23,408 nucleotides of DNA from positions 1 through 23,408 of the forward strand of contig DATAFF010000148.1 in NCBI GenBank assembly GCA_036257595.1. Direction: 5' to 3'. Below the pieces are notes generated by a model that was not told where the DNA came from, did no database searches, and saw only the letters and a list, made by a program, of their open reading frames with translations. This stretch comes from DATAFF01 sp036257595. Lineage in GTDB: Bacteria; Pseudomonadota; Alphaproteobacteria; Rhizobiales; Aestuariivirgaceae. Shown one piece after another: positions 7,202-14,346 of the stretch. Each line of letters opens with the position of its first letter. Positions within the stretch are counted from its first letter, which is position 1. A program made the translations under genes and the position numbers.

Positions 7202-8305
7202 ATGCAGCATCGGGCAATGACCGAGGCCGCCGTCGCATTGCGCGACGTAACCTTGTCCTATGGCGATTATGTCGCCGTCGACCGGGTCAGCCTCGACTTT
7301 CCCAAGGGCGCCTTCGTGACGCTGCTCGGCCCGTCCGGCTGCGGCAAGACCACCATCCTGCGTTCCATTGCCGGCCTGGTGCAGCCGAGCTCGGGCGACA
7401 TCCATGTCGCCGGCCGCCGCGTCAACGACATCCCGATCCACAAGCGCAATATTGGGCTGGTGTTCCAGAACTATGCGTTGTTCCCCCACAAGACGGTGTT
7501 CGACAACATCGCCTTCGGCCTCAAATACCGCAATGTCGAGCGCTCGGTTGCCGCCGCCAAGGTCAAGCGCGCGCTCGACATGGTCCGCCTTCCCGGTGTC
7601 GAGCGCAAGCTCCCCTCCGAGCTTTCCGGCGGGCAGCAGCAGCGCATTGCGCTCGCCAGGGCCATCGTCATCGAGCCCGATGTGCTGCTGCTCGACGAGC
7701 CGCTCTCCGCCCTCGATGCCAATCTCCGCGAGGAGATGCGGACCGAGCTCAAGATCATTCAGCGCGAGGTCGGCATCACCACCATCTTCGTCACCCACGA
7801 CCAGGAGGAGGCGCTTGCGATGTCCGACCGGATCGTGGTGATGAACCACGGCAAGGTCGAGCAGACCGGCACGCCGGAGAGCGTGTATCGCGCGCCCGCC
7901 TCGCGCTTCGTCGCGAGCTTCCTCGGCCAGTCCAACCTCCTGCCAGGCCGCGTCGCTTCGATCGACGATGGCATCGCGCTTGTCGCCATCGACCGCGGCC
8001 CTGAGCTCGCGGTTGCAGCGCCGGCGGGGCTCAGGGAGGGTTCCGCCGTCACCGTCGTGGTCAGGGCCCAGCGCGTCCATGTCGGGCCGCCCGAAGCGGC
8101 GCAGCCGAACCACCTGCCCGGCACCATCGCCAACACCTCCTTCCTCGGCGGCACCGCCTCCTATCTGATCGATGTCGCAGGCCTGACGATGATCGCCAAC
8201 ACCATGATCGCCGACCGGGTATGGCGCGAAGGCGATCGGGTGAGCGTCACGGTGATGCCGGCCGACTGCGTGCTGCTCGATGAGAATGGATACCGGATCG
8301 CATGA
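7202..8305 (+). CDS. ABC transporter ATP-binding protein, PotA-like
   Basis: Cytoplasmic ATPase that energises the adjacent permeases. All nucleotide-binding motifs are present: Walker A GPSGCGKTT, Q-loop QNYALFPH, signature LSGGQQQR, Walker B VLLLDEP with D-loop SALD, and switch His in FVTHDQEEAL. A C-terminal TOBE-type regulatory domain (about the last 120 residues) is typical of PotA and other importer ATPases. The open frame extends upstream into the binding-protein gene, but homology begins near TEAAVALRDVTLSYG. ATG at 7202 or 7217 is plausible and neither has a strong Shine-Dalgarno. The stop overlaps the next ATG (ATGA at 8302). Confidence 0.93.
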   Translation: MQHRAMTEAAVALRDVTLSYGDYVAVDRVSLDFPKGAFVTLLGPSGCGKTTILRSIAGLVQPSSGDIHVAGRRVNDIPIHKRNIGLVFQNYALFPHKTVFDNIAFGLKYRNVERSVAAAKVKRALDMVRLPGVERKLPSELSGGQQQRIALARAIVIEPDVLLLDEPLSALDANLREEMRTELKIIQREVGITTIFVTHDQEEALAMSDRIVVMNHGKVEQTGTPESVYRAPASRFVASFLGQSNLLPGRVASIDDGIALVAIDRGPELAVAAPAGLREGSAVTVVVRAQRVHVGPPEAAQPNHLPGTIANTSFLGGTASYLIDVAGLTMIANTMIADRVWREGDRVSVTVMPADCVLLDENGYRIA

Positions 8306-9414
8306 GAAAGACCGCCGACGTCGTGATCATTGGTGCTGGGATTGCCGGCGCCTCCATGGCCGCCAGGCTCGCTGAGGCATGCGACGTCGTCCTGCTCGAC
8401 ATGGAGGATTATCCGGGATTCCACACCACCTCGCGCTCGGCGGCCATGTGGGAGCCGAGCTTCGGGCCGCCGATCTTCCGCGCCCTCACCCATGCCAGCG
8501 GCCCGTTCCTGCACGATCCGCCCGACGGCTTCAGCCCGGTGCCGCTGGTGATGCCGCGCGGCGTCATGATGTGCGGCGAGCATGGTGACGGCTGCGATCG
8601 GGAGGAGTTCATCGAGCGCGGCTATGCGGAGATGAGCCGCGCCGAGGCCGCCGCGCTGGTGCCGCTGCTGCGGTTCGACGACATCGCATGGATTCTGTTC
8701 GACGGGCTCACCAAGGATCTCGATGTCGATGCCCTGCACCAGGGTTTTCTCCGCGCCGCCAAGGCAGGCGGCTGCACCATCGAATGCCGCGCCCGCGTCG
8801 AGCGCGCCAGGCGCAACGGCGCCTGGGCGATCGAGACCGGCAACGGCAGCGTATCAGCGCCCGTCGTCGTCATTGCCGCCGGCGCCTGGGCGGATGAGGT
8901 CGCCGCGCTGTTCGGCGCTGAACCCGTCGGGCTCCAGCCGAAGCGCCGCAGCGCCTGCATCATTGCGGCACCCGCCGCGACCGACGTCTCGCGCTGGCCA
9001 CAGATCTTTCCGGCCCGCGACGATTTCTACTGCAAGCCGACCGGCGGCCAGCTGTTGGTTTCGCCCTGCGATGCCACCCCGGTTGATCCGCATGACGCCT
9101 ATGCCGACGACTTCAAGCTGGCCGAAGGGATCGCTGCCTTCGAGCGCCTGCTCGATTGCAGCGTCAATCGCATCGAGCGCAGCTGGGGAGGCTTACGAAC
9201 CTTCGCGCCGGATGGCGAACCGGTGGTCGGCTTCGATCCCGATGTCGAGGGTGTGTTCTGGCTTGCCGGCCATGGCGGCTATGGCATCCAGTCGTCAGCG
9301 GCCCTGTCCGAGGTCGCTGCAGCGCTGCTGTTGCGGAAGGACATTCCGGCTGCCATCGCCGAACGCCGCATCACCGCCCAGGCGATCAGCCCGGCGCGCT
9401 TTCGGGCAGGCTGA
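8302..9414 (+). CDS. FAD-dependent oxidoreductase, DAO (glycine/D-amino acid oxidase) family
   Basis: A 370-residue flavoenzyme of the DAO superfamily. The N-terminal Rossmann dinucleotide-binding motif reads VVIIGAGIAGASMAARL. VVVIAAGAWADEVAALFG is the typical second FAD-contact region. The C-terminal WGGLRTFAPDGEPVVGF and WLAGHGGYGIQSSAA are the conserved flavin and substrate-site segments. Such enzymes oxidise the C-N bond of amino acids or amines to an imine. Translational overlap with a polyamine-type transporter ATPase suggests it acts on the imported substrate or a breakdown product (inference). The exact substrate cannot be read from the sequence; glycine-oxidase-like, dehydrogenase-like or gamma-glutamyl-putrescine-oxidase-like roles are all open. 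Confidence 0.9.
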   Translation: MRKTADVVIIGAGIAGASMAARLAEACDVVLLDMEDYPGFHTTSRSAAMWEPSFGPPIFRALTHASGPFLHDPPDGFSPVPLVMPRGVMMCGEHGDGCDREEFIERGYAEMSRAEAAALVPLLRFDDIAWILFDGLTKDLDVDALHQGFLRAAKAGGCTIECRARVERARRNGAWAIETGNGSVSAPVVVIAAGAWADEVAALFGAEPVGLQPKRRSACIIAAPAATDVSRWPQIFPARDDFYCKPTGGQLLVSPCDATPVDPHDAYADDFKLAEGIAAFERLLDCSVNRIERSWGGLRTFAPDGEPVVGFDPDVEGVFWLAGHGGYGIQSSAALSEVAAALLLRKDIPAAIAERRITAQAISPARFRAG

Positions 9415-9442
9415 AGTTCAGCGCATCAGCCCGAGGAATGGC

Positions 9443-9485
9443 GGCATTGGATGAAGCACAAGGGGGTGTGGTGGCATCCAATGCC
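9443..9485. terminator. Stem-loop between convergent genes
   Basis: GGCATTGGATG (9443-9453) and CATCCAATGCC (9475-9485) are perfect 11-bp complements with a 21-base loop that can add a CACA/TGTG inner stem. The element lies just downstream of the oxidoreductase stop and just downstream of the convergent small gene at 9502, so a bidirectional terminator or mRNA-end stabiliser is likely. There is no T-tract. Confidence 0.5.
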
Positions 9486-9501
9486 TTGCCGGATCGATGC
9501 T

Positions 9502-9714
9502 CTAGGCGGCCTGCTTGACCCCGCTTTCGGGCGCCGCCTCGTTGATGACATCAGCACCGATCAGCTGCTCGTTCGACTCCGGCTCCGTGCTGACATCCGG
9601 CACGGGTTCAGCGCCATTGGGAACGAGCCCAAGCTCGGGAATTCGAAACGCTGCCGCCGCCAAAAGGAAATTCACAGAGAGGGGAATAACGGCGGCCAGT
9701 ATTATTGTGGTCAT
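9502..9714 (-). CDS. Small membrane or exported protein, unknown
   Basis: A 70-residue product. The ATG at 9714 is chosen because GGAGG lies just upstream at ideal spacing; the longer frame to 9738 has no such site. Residues 2-26 are hydrophobic (TTIILAAVIPLSVNFLLAAAA), either one membrane segment or a signal peptide. The rest is short, acidic and Pro/Glu/Ser-rich, probably unstructured. No family recognised. It is last in a run of minus-strand genes but has its own upstream gap with palindromic sequence. Confidence 0.6.
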   Translation of the reverse strand: MTTIILAAVIPLSVNFLLAAAAFRIPELGLVPNGAEPVPDVSTEPESNEQLIGADVINEAAPESGVKQAA

Positions 9715-9786
9715 AGACGCCTCCAAAGCTGCTAACAAACGTGTCAGCCGGCACTTTAATCCGGACGATCACTTGACTGCATTTGT

Positions 9787-9839
9787 CGAATCACTTCGGA
9801 CACCAGTTTTCCACTATGGTGATTCGCAGCTGTGGATAA
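9787..9839. promoter_or_regulatory. Inverted repeat plus perfect DnaA-box sequence upstream of a small gene
   Basis: CGAATCAC (9787-9794) and GTGATTCG (9819-9826) are perfect 8-bp complements. TGTGGATAA at 9831-9839 is the complement of the consensus DnaA box TTATCCACA, and TTTTCCACT at 9807-9815 is a weaker relative in the loop. All lie upstream of the small gene that starts at 9714. A single box may be chance. Confidence 0.35.
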
Positions 9840-9846
9840 CTCTGCC

Positions 9847-10122
9847 TCAATCGAGCGGCGTCACCCGGGCGCGCATATCCGGAACGAGCTCCACCCGATA
9901 GCGGCTGCTTTCACAGGTCAGGATCCAGACGGGCAGATCGGGGCGCGACAGATCCGGGTCGCGCTGAACCGCCTGCGGGGTGGCGCAGGCATAGCCTTGC
10001 GTCCGCACCTGGTCGGCGACCACCTGGAGAGCTTCGTCTTCCGACTGGGCAGCCGCCGCAGAGGACAATGCGACGATCCATGCCGATGTCACGATCAGCT
10101 GAGAGAATTTCTTGCTCATCAT
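9847..10122 (-). CDS. Small secreted protein, unknown
   Basis: A 91-residue protein starting at the first of two adjacent ATGs (10122), with TAGGA about eight bases upstream. A Sec signal peptide is clear: basic MMSKKF, hydrophobic LIVTSAWIVALSS, likely cleaved after AAAAQ or a nearby Ala. The mature part is about 65 residues with two cysteines (YACATP and LTCESS) that could form a disulfide in the periplasm, and strand character near the end (PVWILTCESSRYRVELVPDM). No family is recognised. The longer frame to 10155 would place extra residues before the signal and is not favoured. Confidence 0.7.
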   Translation of the reverse strand: MMSKKFSQLIVTSAWIVALSSAAAAQSEDEALQVVADQVRTQGYACATPQAVQRDPDLSRPDLPVWILTCESSRYRVELVPDMRARVTPLD

Positions 10123-10194
10123 TAAAATCCTAACCATTCGACTTTGAACGGCCAAAGCAGCTTATCACGCCTGCCGGGCATCCGCCTGAATCGG

Positions 10195-10590
10195 TCATCC
10201 GGCATATTGCGCATCGGACACCGGCTCGAGCCATTCGACGGGAGTGCCATTCAACGCTTCCTGAATGGCGATATGGGTCAGCGATGTGGTCGGCCCGGCC
10301 CCGTGCCAATGCTTCTCGCCCGGCGGGATCCACACCACATCGCCGGCCTTGATCTCCCGGAGCGGTCCACCCCAGCTTTGCGCTCTTCCGCTGCCGGCGG
10401 TGACCAGCAGCGTCTGGCCGAGCGGATGGGTGTGCCAATGCGTGCGTGCTCCGGGCTCGAAACGCACCATCACGGTTCTGACCCGCGCCGGCTCTGGTGC
10501 CTCGACCGCAAGGTCCTGCCAGGCCGTTCCGGTGAACCAGCTGGCGGAGCCCCTGACCGTGGGGATCGTTCCACATTGGCGTATGTCCAT
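10195..10590 (-). CDS. Metal-binding cupin, (R)-hydroxynitrile lyase-like family
   Basis: A 131-residue single-domain cupin. The first motif is GARTHWHTHPLGQTLLVTAGSG and the second is PPGEKHWHG. Likely metal ligands are H53, H55, Q59 and H94; H106 and Q110 also sit in the barrel. As I recall them, these positions match the Mn-binding and active-site residues of the bacterial cupin hydroxynitrile lyase from Granulicella, including the unusual Gln ligand in place of Glu. Relatives are often annotated only as cupin or as carboxymuconolactone-decarboxylase-associated. The natural substrate of this group is generally unknown. Start ATG at 10590 has GAGGAGA upstream. It follows the 10906-10592 gene by one base, so the two are co-translated. 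Confidence 0.88.
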   Translation of the reverse strand: MDIRQCGTIPTVRGSASWFTGTAWQDLAVEAPEPARVRTVMVRFEPGARTHWHTHPLGQTLLVTAGSGRAQSWGGPLREIKAGDVVWIPPGEKHWHGAGPTTSLTHIAIQEALNGTPVEWLEPVSDAQYAG

Positions 10591-10591
10591 T

Positions 10592-10906
10592 TTATTTCTC
10601 CTCGAGCCGATGAAACTCCTTCCAACCGTCGATCAGACGGCGCGCCTTGATCCGCAGCTGATCGAGATCGCGTCTTTCGACCACATCGATCGTCGACCAG
10701 TAACCCGAGCGCGCCGACCCCACCTGCCCCATCGCATAGGCACCGGATGCCGATCGCTTGAGATAGAGAGCAAGCCGGCGCAGCGACCGCGTCGATGCAT
10801 CCCGGCGGATGAACACCCGGGCGATCGCCCCATCGATCGAGGGCTCGTCGCCGACAATGTCGGCCTCTTTGTCCCCGGGCTGGGTGAAGGAAATCTTGAG
10901 GATCAC
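10592..10906 (-). CDS. Hypothetical protein coupled to the cupin gene
   Basis: A 104-residue product. The open frame extends upstream to 11359, but that part is antisense to the cyclase gene. The GTG at 10906 is the best start that keeps to the intergenic region, though its Shine-Dalgarno is weak. The protein is basic and mixed alpha/beta (ILKISFTQPG…AIARVFIRRD…LALYLKRSASGAYAMGQV), with a helical charged C-terminus (LDQLRIKARRLIDGWKEFH). It has no signal peptide, so it is probably cytoplasmic. The stop lies one base before the cupin ATG, which implies one mRNA and coupled translation. No family recognised. Confidence 0.55.
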   Translation of the reverse strand: MILKISFTQPGDKEADIVGDEPSIDGAIARVFIRRDASTRSLRRLALYLKRSASGAYAMGQVGSARSGYWSTIDVVERRDLDQLRIKARRLIDGWKEFHRLEEK

Positions 10907-11026
10907 TGGCGCTGTACTTATCCTTGCATCCGCGGGATTCGACCTCATGGGCGGCAGGGAAGTCGTGACCACACTATGCCATTGGCCATCGCAGCCTGGA
11001 AACTGGCACCTGCCGGTCGCCGAGCT

Positions 11027-12796
11027 ATGAGTGCGGCCGAAACCACCACCCTTGCGCCTGCGGATCGCGGCCTTTCCCTCGGCGCCAAATTCGTCGGCCT
11101 CACGGCGGGGCTGATCCTGCTCCTGTCGCTCACCGCATTCATATCCTTGCGCAATTCGGCCGAGACTGTCCGGCAGATCCAACAAGTGGTTAATTTCGCC
11201 ATCCCTGCCTATGGGGCGCTTGCGCGCAGTCACATCCGCTCGCTCGAGGCTGCCGTGGCGGTGCGGCGCGCCCTCCTCGCCACCGAGGATCCGTCCACGC
11301 CAGACGATGTCGTGAAGGCCCATCTGCAGGATTTCGCCAAGGCTCAGGACCAGTTCCACCGCGAGTTTGCGGATGCCGCTCGTCTGTTCGAGGCCCGTGA
11401 GAGCAAAGGAGCACCGGCTCTGCCGTCGCAGGCGGCGGCGTTGCGCGAGATGCTCGTCGGATTGCGCGGTCTTTCCAGCGCCTACGACCAGCAGGCTCAG
11501 CCCTTGTTCGACGCCATCACGCGGCGGTCATTGCCCGAAGCCCGCCGGCACCTCGCAACCATCGATCGGATCCGCAATCAGCTCGGAACGCGGCTGGAGA
11601 ATGCGCGGTCCACCATGTTCACCGATCTGAAGCTCATCGCCAGGGACGCGGAGGACGCCCAGACCCGCACCCAGATCGCCACCATCGTCGTCTTCGTGAT
11701 CTCCTCCATTCTCGGTCTCGCCGTCGCGGCGATCGGGGCGGTGCGGCTCATCCGCTCGATCCGCTCGATCGTGCACGGCGCCGAAGCGGTCGAGAAGGGC
11801 AATCTCGAGACCCGCATCGACATACCGCCGCGGCGCGACGAGATCGGTCGTCTCGCCCGCTCCTTCAATCAGATGACGGAGGGATTGCGCATGCGCGAGC
11901 GCATTCGCGAGACCTTCGGGCGCTATGTCGATCGTCGCATCGCCGAGCAGCTGATCGGCACCCGCGACATGCTGGCCGAGCGTGGCGAGCATCGCGAAGC
12001 CTCCGTCATGTTCTGCGATCTCGTCGGCTTCACCGGGCTGAGCGAGCGGATCGAGCCCGAGAAGGTCGTCGAGTTCCTCAATGCGTATTTTTCGGTGGTC
12101 ACGCGCGAGATCACAGCCACCGACGGGATCATCGACAAATATATCGGCGATGCCGTGATGGCCTATTGGTGCCCGCCTTTCGTGCCGCAGAGCGAGACGG
12201 CAATGCGCAGCGCCGATGCTGCCCTGCTCTGCCTAGCCCAGATGCCGGAGGTCACCGAAGCCTGCCGCCGCATATTCGAGGGCACGGCGAGACTTCGCAA
12301 ATCGACGGTGCGCATCGGCATCGCCAGCGGCACCTGTCTGGCCGGCAGCGTCGGGGCCCAAGAGCGCCGCAACTATACGGTGATCGGCGATACGGTGAAT
12401 CTGGCCTCGCGCCTCGAATTCGCCAACCGCACCTACCGCACCACCATCCTGGTTTGCCCGCGAACAGCCGAGAGCATCCGTTCGCGCTTCGCGCTGCGCG
12501 AGATCGACACCGTGCTCCTGCCGGGTATCGAGCGGCCGCAATCGCTGTTCGAGATCCTCGGCAGGATCGGTCACGTCACGCCCGCGCAGAGCGCGCTCGA
12601 GGCACGCTATGCCGAAGCGCTGAGCGCCTGGCGCAACGGCGATTGGACCCTCGCCCGTCAGGGCTTCGAGGCCTGCCTTGCTCTCATGCCCGATGATGGG
12701 CCGAGCGAAATCATGCTGAAGCGCCTCGACAACCTTTCAGCCATGCCGGACGGCGACGGCTGGAACACCGCTTGGCCCCTGCACAAGGAAACGTAA
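11027..12796 (+). CDS. Membrane-bound class III adenylate cyclase with HAMP domain
   Basis: Makes cAMP from ATP in response to a periplasmic signal (inferred from the domain layout). From the ATG at 11027 the protein has 589 residues: membrane helix 1 at about 20-45, a helical periplasmic sensor at about 45-220, membrane helix 2 (IATIVVFVISSILGLAVAAI), a HAMP linker at about 240-295, and a class III cyclase domain at about 325-515. Catalytic features are present: metal Asp D331 in FCDLVGF and D375 in IGDAVMAYW, the ATP-selecting pair K371 and D455, and N458/R462 in VNLASRLE for transition-state binding. A C-terminal tail of about 70 residues looks like one TPR-like helical pair. The ATG at 10976 is an alternative start. 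Transcribed divergently from the 10906 gene. Confidence 0.9.
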   Translation: MSAAETTTLAPADRGLSLGAKFVGLTAGLILLLSLTAFISLRNSAETVRQIQQVVNFAIPAYGALARSHIRSLEAAVAVRRALLATEDPSTPDDVVKAHLQDFAKAQDQFHREFADAARLFEARESKGAPALPSQAAALREMLVGLRGLSSAYDQQAQPLFDAITRRSLPEARRHLATIDRIRNQLGTRLENARSTMFTDLKLIARDAEDAQTRTQIATIVVFVISSILGLAVAAIGAVRLIRSIRSIVHGAEAVEKGNLETRIDIPPRRDEIGRLARSFNQMTEGLRMRERIRETFGRYVDRRIAEQLIGTRDMLAERGEHREASVMFCDLVGFTGLSERIEPEKVVEFLNAYFSVVTREITATDGIIDKYIGDAVMAYWCPPFVPQSETAMRSADAALLCLAQMPEVTEACRRIFEGTARLRKSTVRIGIASGTCLAGSVGAQERRNYTVIGDTVNLASRLEFANRTYRTTILVCPRTAESIRSRFALREIDTVLLPGIERPQSLFEILGRIGHVTPAQSALEARYAEALSAWRNGDWTLARQGFEACLALMPDDGPSEIMLKRLDNLSAMPDGDGWNTAWPLHKET

Positions 12797-12821
12797 CCGG
12801 CTGCACGAGAGCATGATGTGC

Positions 12822-13253
12822 TTAGCCTGCTGAGCGGGCGCCCGAGGCGATCTGCGCCAGCTTGTGACGCCGCTTGCTTTCGGTGAAGTCCGTGCTTTCG
12901 ATCACCATCGAATCATTCCGAAGCTGCTCCAGCGACGGCGGAGCGGACTGGCTTGCGTCAGTGATTTCCTGCGCCAGACCAGACAGGCGCTGGGACTTGT
13001 ATTCGATCGAGGCCTGCACATCGAGGAGACTGGTGAAGAGCTGGATCTGCTTCACCTTGGCAGTCTCGCAGGCCGTTTCGAGCTCCTTTTGAATATGGGT
13101 GATGCTTGTCGTGAACTCTTCCAGAATCCCCTGGAAGGCAGTGACGATACGGCCAATCTGGTGGCCCATCTCGCGGAGCGTCGTGGCTTGGTTGTTCTCT
13201 ATTTGCTCGACATCCCGCCGAAACCGGTCGATCGCTGAAGTGATATCACTCAT
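12822..13253 (-). CDS. Helical, coiled-coil hypothetical protein
   Basis: A 143-residue, almost wholly alpha-helical protein. The ATG at 13253 is chosen because GAGG lies about seven bases upstream; the 60 residues before it in the open frame look non-coding. Residues 1-100 show heptad-like spacing of hydrophobic residues (AIDRFRRDVEQIE, MGHQIGRIVTAFQGIL, ITHIQKELETACETAKV), consistent with a helical bundle or coiled coil. The last 40 residues are polar and charged. No signal peptide and no recognised family. It looks like a phasin or chemosensory-type helical adaptor, but that is shape only. Confidence 0.68.
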   Translation of the reverse strand: MSDITSAIDRFRRDVEQIENNQATTLREMGHQIGRIVTAFQGILEEFTTSITHIQKELETACETAKVKQIQLFTSLLDVQASIEYKSQRLSGLAQEITDASQSAPPSLEQLRNDSMVIESTDFTESKRRHKLAQIASGARSAG

Positions 13254-13284
13254 TACGCTACCTCGACTGACACGCTGACACACG

Positions 13285-13316
13285 CAAGTCTCAAACTTGA
13301 CAATTGGGTAGCCCAA
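13285..13316. promoter_or_regulatory. Two adjacent small palindromes upstream of the helical-protein gene
   Basis: CAAGT-N5-ACTTG at 13285-13299 and TTGGG-TAG-CCCAA at 13304-13316 lie 32-63 bp upstream of the minus-strand start at 13253. The position suits a pair of operator half-sites or small leader hairpins. No clear -35/-10 pair was found. Confidence 0.35.
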
Positions 13317-13399
13317 GATTTGGTCAATATGGGGCGATACTGCGGCCCGGCGATGACGTCCGCCCGCGCGTGTCGATTTTGTCATCAAAGGAGGAGTCA

Positions 13400-13480
13400 G
13401 TCGGCAGATTGGCAGTAGGCAGGCGAAGTGCACAGGTCACTGCCGACTGCCTAATGCCGACTGCCGCAGCTATTGCTTGC
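13400..13480. repeat. Small inverted-repeat element, copy 2
   Basis: The left arm (13400-13423) and the right arm (13441-13465) are near-complementary. The element shares GGCAGTAGGCAG (13411-13422), CTGCCTAATGCC (13447-13458) and CTATTGCTTG (13470-13479) with copy 1 at 2659-2735. The last shared block includes the stop codon and final codons of the minus-strand gene ending at 13470, so the element is fused to the gene end. Confidence 0.7.
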
Positions 13481-13919
13481 AGGTTCCGAAGGCCGAGATG
13501 GTCGCATCGCTCGAGGCAAAGCTCAGCGCGGCAATCTCGCTGCCGTCATGGATCAGCATCTGCCAGCTGAACGGGCCGTCGATCCCATGCATGACCAACT
13601 GCCCCGAGGAGGAGGCAATCGCGTCGATCTTGTCGGAGCGCGGGAAGCCCGTCTCGTCTGCCGAAGCGACCACGCTGTTCTCGAAATCGACCGTCACTTT
13701 GAGCGGCAAGCGGCTGCCCGTCTCGCCACCGCTCTTGCATGCGCCGTCCTTGGTGCAGCTGTGAACCGTCGGGAATTCGCAATGCAGGGTCGGGATGGGT
13801 TGGCTCTCGGCGGCGCCGGGCTGCGACGCTGGCGGTTGCTGCTGGTTCTGAGCCAATGCGGCGGTGCCGGCCATTTGCAGCAAGGCCGTCGCGACGACGA
13901 TGGTGAGTGAGTGTCTCAT
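13470..13919 (-). CDS. Secreted protein, unknown
   Basis: A 149-residue protein with a Sec signal peptide (MRHSLTIVVATALLQMAGTAALAQ), probably cleaved near residue 24. A Gln/Pro/Ala-rich linker follows. The mature domain of about 110 residues carries four cysteines: LHCEF, HSCTKDGAC and the C-terminal TCKQ, consistent with disulfides in the periplasm. Strand-rich patches include LKVTVDFENSVVAS, QLVMHGIDGPFSWQML and IAALSFASSDATISAFG. The ATG at 13919 has GGGGAG about ten bases upstream; the longer frame to 14216 overlaps the next gene and is rejected. Its final codons lie in the inverted-repeat element. No family recognised. Confidence 0.78.
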   Translation of the reverse strand: MRHSLTIVVATALLQMAGTAALAQNQQQPPASQPGAAESQPIPTLHCEFPTVHSCTKDGACKSGGETGSRLPLKVTVDFENSVVASADETGFPRSDKIDAIASSSGQLVMHGIDGPFSWQMLIHDGSEIAALSFASSDATISAFGTCKQ

Positions 13920-13939
13920 TTCTCGTGCTCCCCGTCGGC

Positions 13940-14230
13940 CTAGCGGCAATACCAGGGCAGCGGCCCGTAGAGCGGGCACGGCCGCGCCGGCGGATAGGGA
14001 TAGGCAGGTCCGTAATAGGGGTAGGCCGCTGGCGGCGGATAGTAATAGCGCGGCGCTGCATAGGCTGCGGATGCCACCGCCGCACCGGCAATGGCGCCGA
14101 CCGCGAGAGCGCCGCAGCCCCAGCATCCACGCCAGCGCGCTTCGGCAGGCTTTGGCGCCAGCGTTGCAGCAGCAAGTGTCGCCGCCAGCGCGACGCCACC
14201 GATAGTCGTTCCCCAATGTCTGGTTCGCAC
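13940..14230 (-). CDS. Secreted Tyr/Pro-rich small protein
   Basis: A 96-residue product. GTG start at 14230 with GGGAGA about ten bases upstream. The N-terminus is a signal peptide (ATLAAATLAPKPAEA), followed by an Ala/Gly-rich hydrophobic stretch (ALAVGAIAGAAVASAAYA) and a Tyr/Pro-rich tail (RYYYPPPAAYPYYGPAYPYPP). Small Tyr/Pro/Gly-rich exported proteins of this type are common in Rhizobiales and have no assigned function. Four cysteines (C36 and C39 in GCWGC, C83, C95) could cross-link. It sits 20 bp upstream of the secreted 13470-13919 gene and is probably co-transcribed with it. Confidence 0.68.
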   Translation of the reverse strand: MRTRHWGTTIGGVALAATLAAATLAPKPAEARWRGCWGCGALAVGAIAGAAVASAAYAAPRYYYPPPAAYPYYGPAYPYPPARPCPLYGPLPWYCR

Positions 14231-14346
14231 AGCACGTGTCTCCCTTTGGTGATTGGGCGCGTCACTATGCTATGTTCCCGGACATTCCGCCACCCATCGA
14301 CGCAACAGGTGTCAAGCGGAGCCTGAATGGTTTTCTTTCCTGCTGC

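Noticed and set aside
10907..11359. Upstream extension of the minus-strand gene ending at 10592
   Set aside because: The extension is antisense to the N-terminal part of the cyclase gene and shows no protein-like composition; only the part from 10906 down looks real.
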